Assembly (NCBI GenBank): GCA_025360425.1
Contig: JANYCD010000046.1
Coordinates: forward strand, 17,871-81,870
From: Sterolibacteriaceae bacterium
GTDB lineage: Bacteria; Pseudomonadota; Gammaproteobacteria; Burkholderiales; Rhodocyclaceae
Reading direction: 5' to 3'
Length of the DNA: 64,000 nucleotides
In this document: positions 62,709-64,000 of the stretch, in pieces
Layout of the letters: each line of letters opens with the position of its first letter
How positions within the stretch are numbered: the first letter of the stretch is position 1
The notes under the pieces: generated by a model
Told to the model about the DNA's origin: nothing
Databases searched by the model: none
The model's input: only the letters and a program-made list of their open reading frames with translations
Program-made: the position numbers and the translations under genes

Positions 62709-63371
62709 ATGGCGCGTAAGAGGGCGGCCGAGCATGTTGTTGGCACCTATTCCGCTATGCCGCATTCCGTCATGGACAGTGTGGCATTCGCCGGCGCATC
62801 GCACCCGGCACGCTCGCTACTTTTTGAGCTGATTCGCCAGCTTAATGGCCGTAACAATGGACACCTGAAGCTCGCAACAGGTTGGTTGAGGAAGCGAGGT
62901 TGGAGCAGCGCCGATGTGGTGCAGCGCGCCAAGGCGGAGCTAATAGTGCGTCAACTAGCGATTAAGACCTACTTTGGGGGGCTGAACGCTGGCCCCGACC
63001 TTTGGGCGGTGACCTGGTTGCCAATCTCCGACTTTACCGGACTCTCTGAGGTTAGCGCCACGACCTTCCATCCGGGGGCATGGCATTTTCTGAGTCCACC
63101 AATTCCCATTGCAAAATGCGACGGGCGTACCGTCTCCCGGAACAGTACTGTTCCTTCTTCCGGAATAGCACAAATGGTCTCAGTTCCGTCACCCGGAACG
63201 AAAACGGCACTTTTTGAGGCCCTCACTGTTCCGCCTCCCGGAAACATTGTAGATACCAATGGTAGCGGTCGTGTTGGTGCTCTTCGTGTCGTTGGCAAAA
63301 GACGCTCGGACTCTCCAGCGAGCAACGGGACAAAAGGTCTATCTGACAATCAAGTATGCAAGAGGAAATGA
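62709..63371 (+). CDS. Element protein with VPxxG repeats, unknown function
   Basis: 220 residues. The first 120 look like a helical DNA-binding or replication-accessory domain (VAFAGASHPARSLLFELIRQLNGRNNGHLKL, then W-rich WAVTWLPISDFTGL). The rest has degenerate repeats STVPSSG, VSVPSPG, LTVPPPG. GGGGGT precedes the ATG. Proteins of this layout occur in phage-like and plasmid-like elements. I do not recognise a precise function. Confidence 0.7.
   Translation: MARKRAAEHVVGTYSAMPHSVMDSVAFAGASHPARSLLFELIRQLNGRNNGHLKLATGWLRKRGWSSADVVQRAKAELIVRQLAIKTYFGGLNAGPDLWAVTWLPISDFTGLSEVSATTFHPGAWHFLSPPIPIAKCDGRTVSRNSTVPSSGIAQMVSVPSPGTKTALFEALTVPPPGNIVDTNGSGRVGALRVVGKRRSDSPASNGTKGLSDNQVCKRK
63129..63245. 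repeat. Four GTTCCNNCNNCCGGAAC repeats
   Basis: Copies near 63129, 63149, 63181 and 63226, each an imperfect palindrome GTTCC...GGAA(C), inside the 3' part of the gene at 62709. They encode the VPxxG repeats. Confidence 0.75.
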
Positions 63372-63372
63372 C

Positions 63373-63927
63373 ATGCCAAGACCATCAAAGCTCACCGATA
63401 GCCAATGGTTTGAAATTGAGCGGCGTCATCTTGCCGGTGAATCAATTCGGTCGCTGGCGCGAACATTTAAAGTGAGTCACAGCACCATCGTTGAGAAGAT
63501 TTCCGACCGCCTTACAGGGCTAAGAACTGTGGCGAAATCACTGGCTGACGCAGAACTAGCTTTCGTGGCGCTGCCAGTTTCCGACCAAGTGGCGGTGCGC
63601 TCTCTTACCGATGAGTTGAAGTTGATCAGCACGCACATCGCCAGCGCGGGAAAGTACGGGAGCATGACAGCTCACAGGCTATCAGCTCTCGCCTATATGC
63701 AGTCGGCGAAGCTCAAGGCCACCACCGGTCATGCGGAAAACGCGGGTGCATTGAAAAACATCATGACAATGACCAAGGGTGCTAACGAGGCAGCGGTCAT
63801 TGGGCTTAACCTGCTGTCGACAAGCAAGGATCTATTGCCAACGAAGGCGCCGCCGCCGATCGGCGACGTGGAGATTCCTACAGATCCCGTAGAAGCTGCG
63901 AGAGTCTATAAAGAGTTGCTCGGATAG
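63373..63927 (+). CDS. Small HTH protein, possibly terminase small subunit-like
   Basis: 184 residues. The N-terminal HTH (SKLTDSQWFEIERRHLAGESIRSLARTFKVSHSTIVEKIS) resembles resolvase/terminase small-subunit HTHs. The middle is helical, the tail acidic (IGDVEIPTDPVEAARVYKELLG), a common small-terminase ending. The start ATG 63373 follows GAGGAAA; 5' overlap with the gene before is avoided. Function as a DNA-binding subunit is a guess. Confidence 0.65.
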   Translation: MPRPSKLTDSQWFEIERRHLAGESIRSLARTFKVSHSTIVEKISDRLTGLRTVAKSLADAELAFVALPVSDQVAVRSLTDELKLISTHIASAGKYGSMTAHRLSALAYMQSAKLKATTGHAENAGALKNIMTMTKGANEAAVIGLNLLSTSKDLLPTKAPPPIGDVEIPTDPVEAARVYKELLG

Positions 63928-64000
63928 ATACCAGGCGTCTGGTCTATGGTTTGACCGCCCGCTGTCGCCGGAGCAGTAACGCCATAAATTCATCCACCAG

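Noticed and set aside
63944-64000. Possible end of a minus-strand gene (18 codons and a stop, ...LLLRRQRAVKP)
   Set aside because: Too short to support; it runs off the window edge.

Overview
The window looks like chromosomal DNA of a betaproteobacterium, most likely near Rhodocyclales or Nitrosomonadales. The reasons are the conserved order rpsB-tsf-pyrH-frr-uppS-cdsA-dxr-rseP-bamA-skp-lpxD-fabZ-lpxA-lpxB-rnhB, an smc-zipA-ligA-galU-hpt operon, LPS and outer-membrane genes, and moderately GC-rich coding sequence. The lineage call is an inference from gene order and protein style; no search was run.

Layout. (1) 1-3087, minus strand: defence-type genes, namely a DUF262 protein cut by the left edge, a ribbon-helix-helix/PIN toxin-antitoxin pair, and a type III restriction (Res) gene reduced to its two ends by an internal deletion. 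(2) 3103-14796, minus strand: a long, tightly overlapped operon for 4-amino-4-deoxy-L-arabinose (L-Ara4N) modification of lipid A (arnT, one small arnE/F-type transporter, arnB, arnC, ArnA split into two genes, arnD). It continues into a second ArnT-like transferase, a sialidase-like BNR protein, a small membrane protein and a second ArnC-like transferase. (3) 14960-17589, plus strand: alanine aminotransferase and homoserine dehydrogenase. (4) 17977-25074: a diffusible-signal-factor (DSF) quorum-sensing locus. A diguanylate cyclase, an RpfG-like HD-GYP response regulator and an RpfC-like hybrid kinase run rightward. Converging on them is a minus-strand operon of an acyl carrier protein, a ketosynthase and an RpfF-like DSF synthase. 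This is the most interesting part of the window: the signal synthase appears to have its own ACP and ketosynthase. (5) 25227-60511: housekeeping genes, including tRNA-Ser/queF, smc-zipA-ligA-galU-hpt, typA, a methylthioinosine phosphorylase with def, glnD-map, the rpsB-to-trmH translation/envelope/lipid A supercluster, the ppsR/ppsA pair, an nfeD/SPFH pair and tRNA-Leu. (6) 60512-64000: the start of an integrated element in tRNA-Leu(TAA), with a tyrosine integrase, an AlpA-like regulator, a small HTH protein and genes of unknown function. Its right end is outside the window.

How it fits together: the DSF module should synthesise a fatty-acid signal (ACP, KS, RpfF), sense it (RpfC), and convert it to a change in cyclic-di-GMP (HD-GYP phosphodiesterase beside a GGDEF cyclase). 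The arn operon, lpxD/fabZ/lpxA/lpxB and bamA/skp all concern the outer membrane. Start codons were re-chosen wherever the longest ORF ran into an upstream gene; many genes join through ATGA, GTGA or TAATG overlaps.
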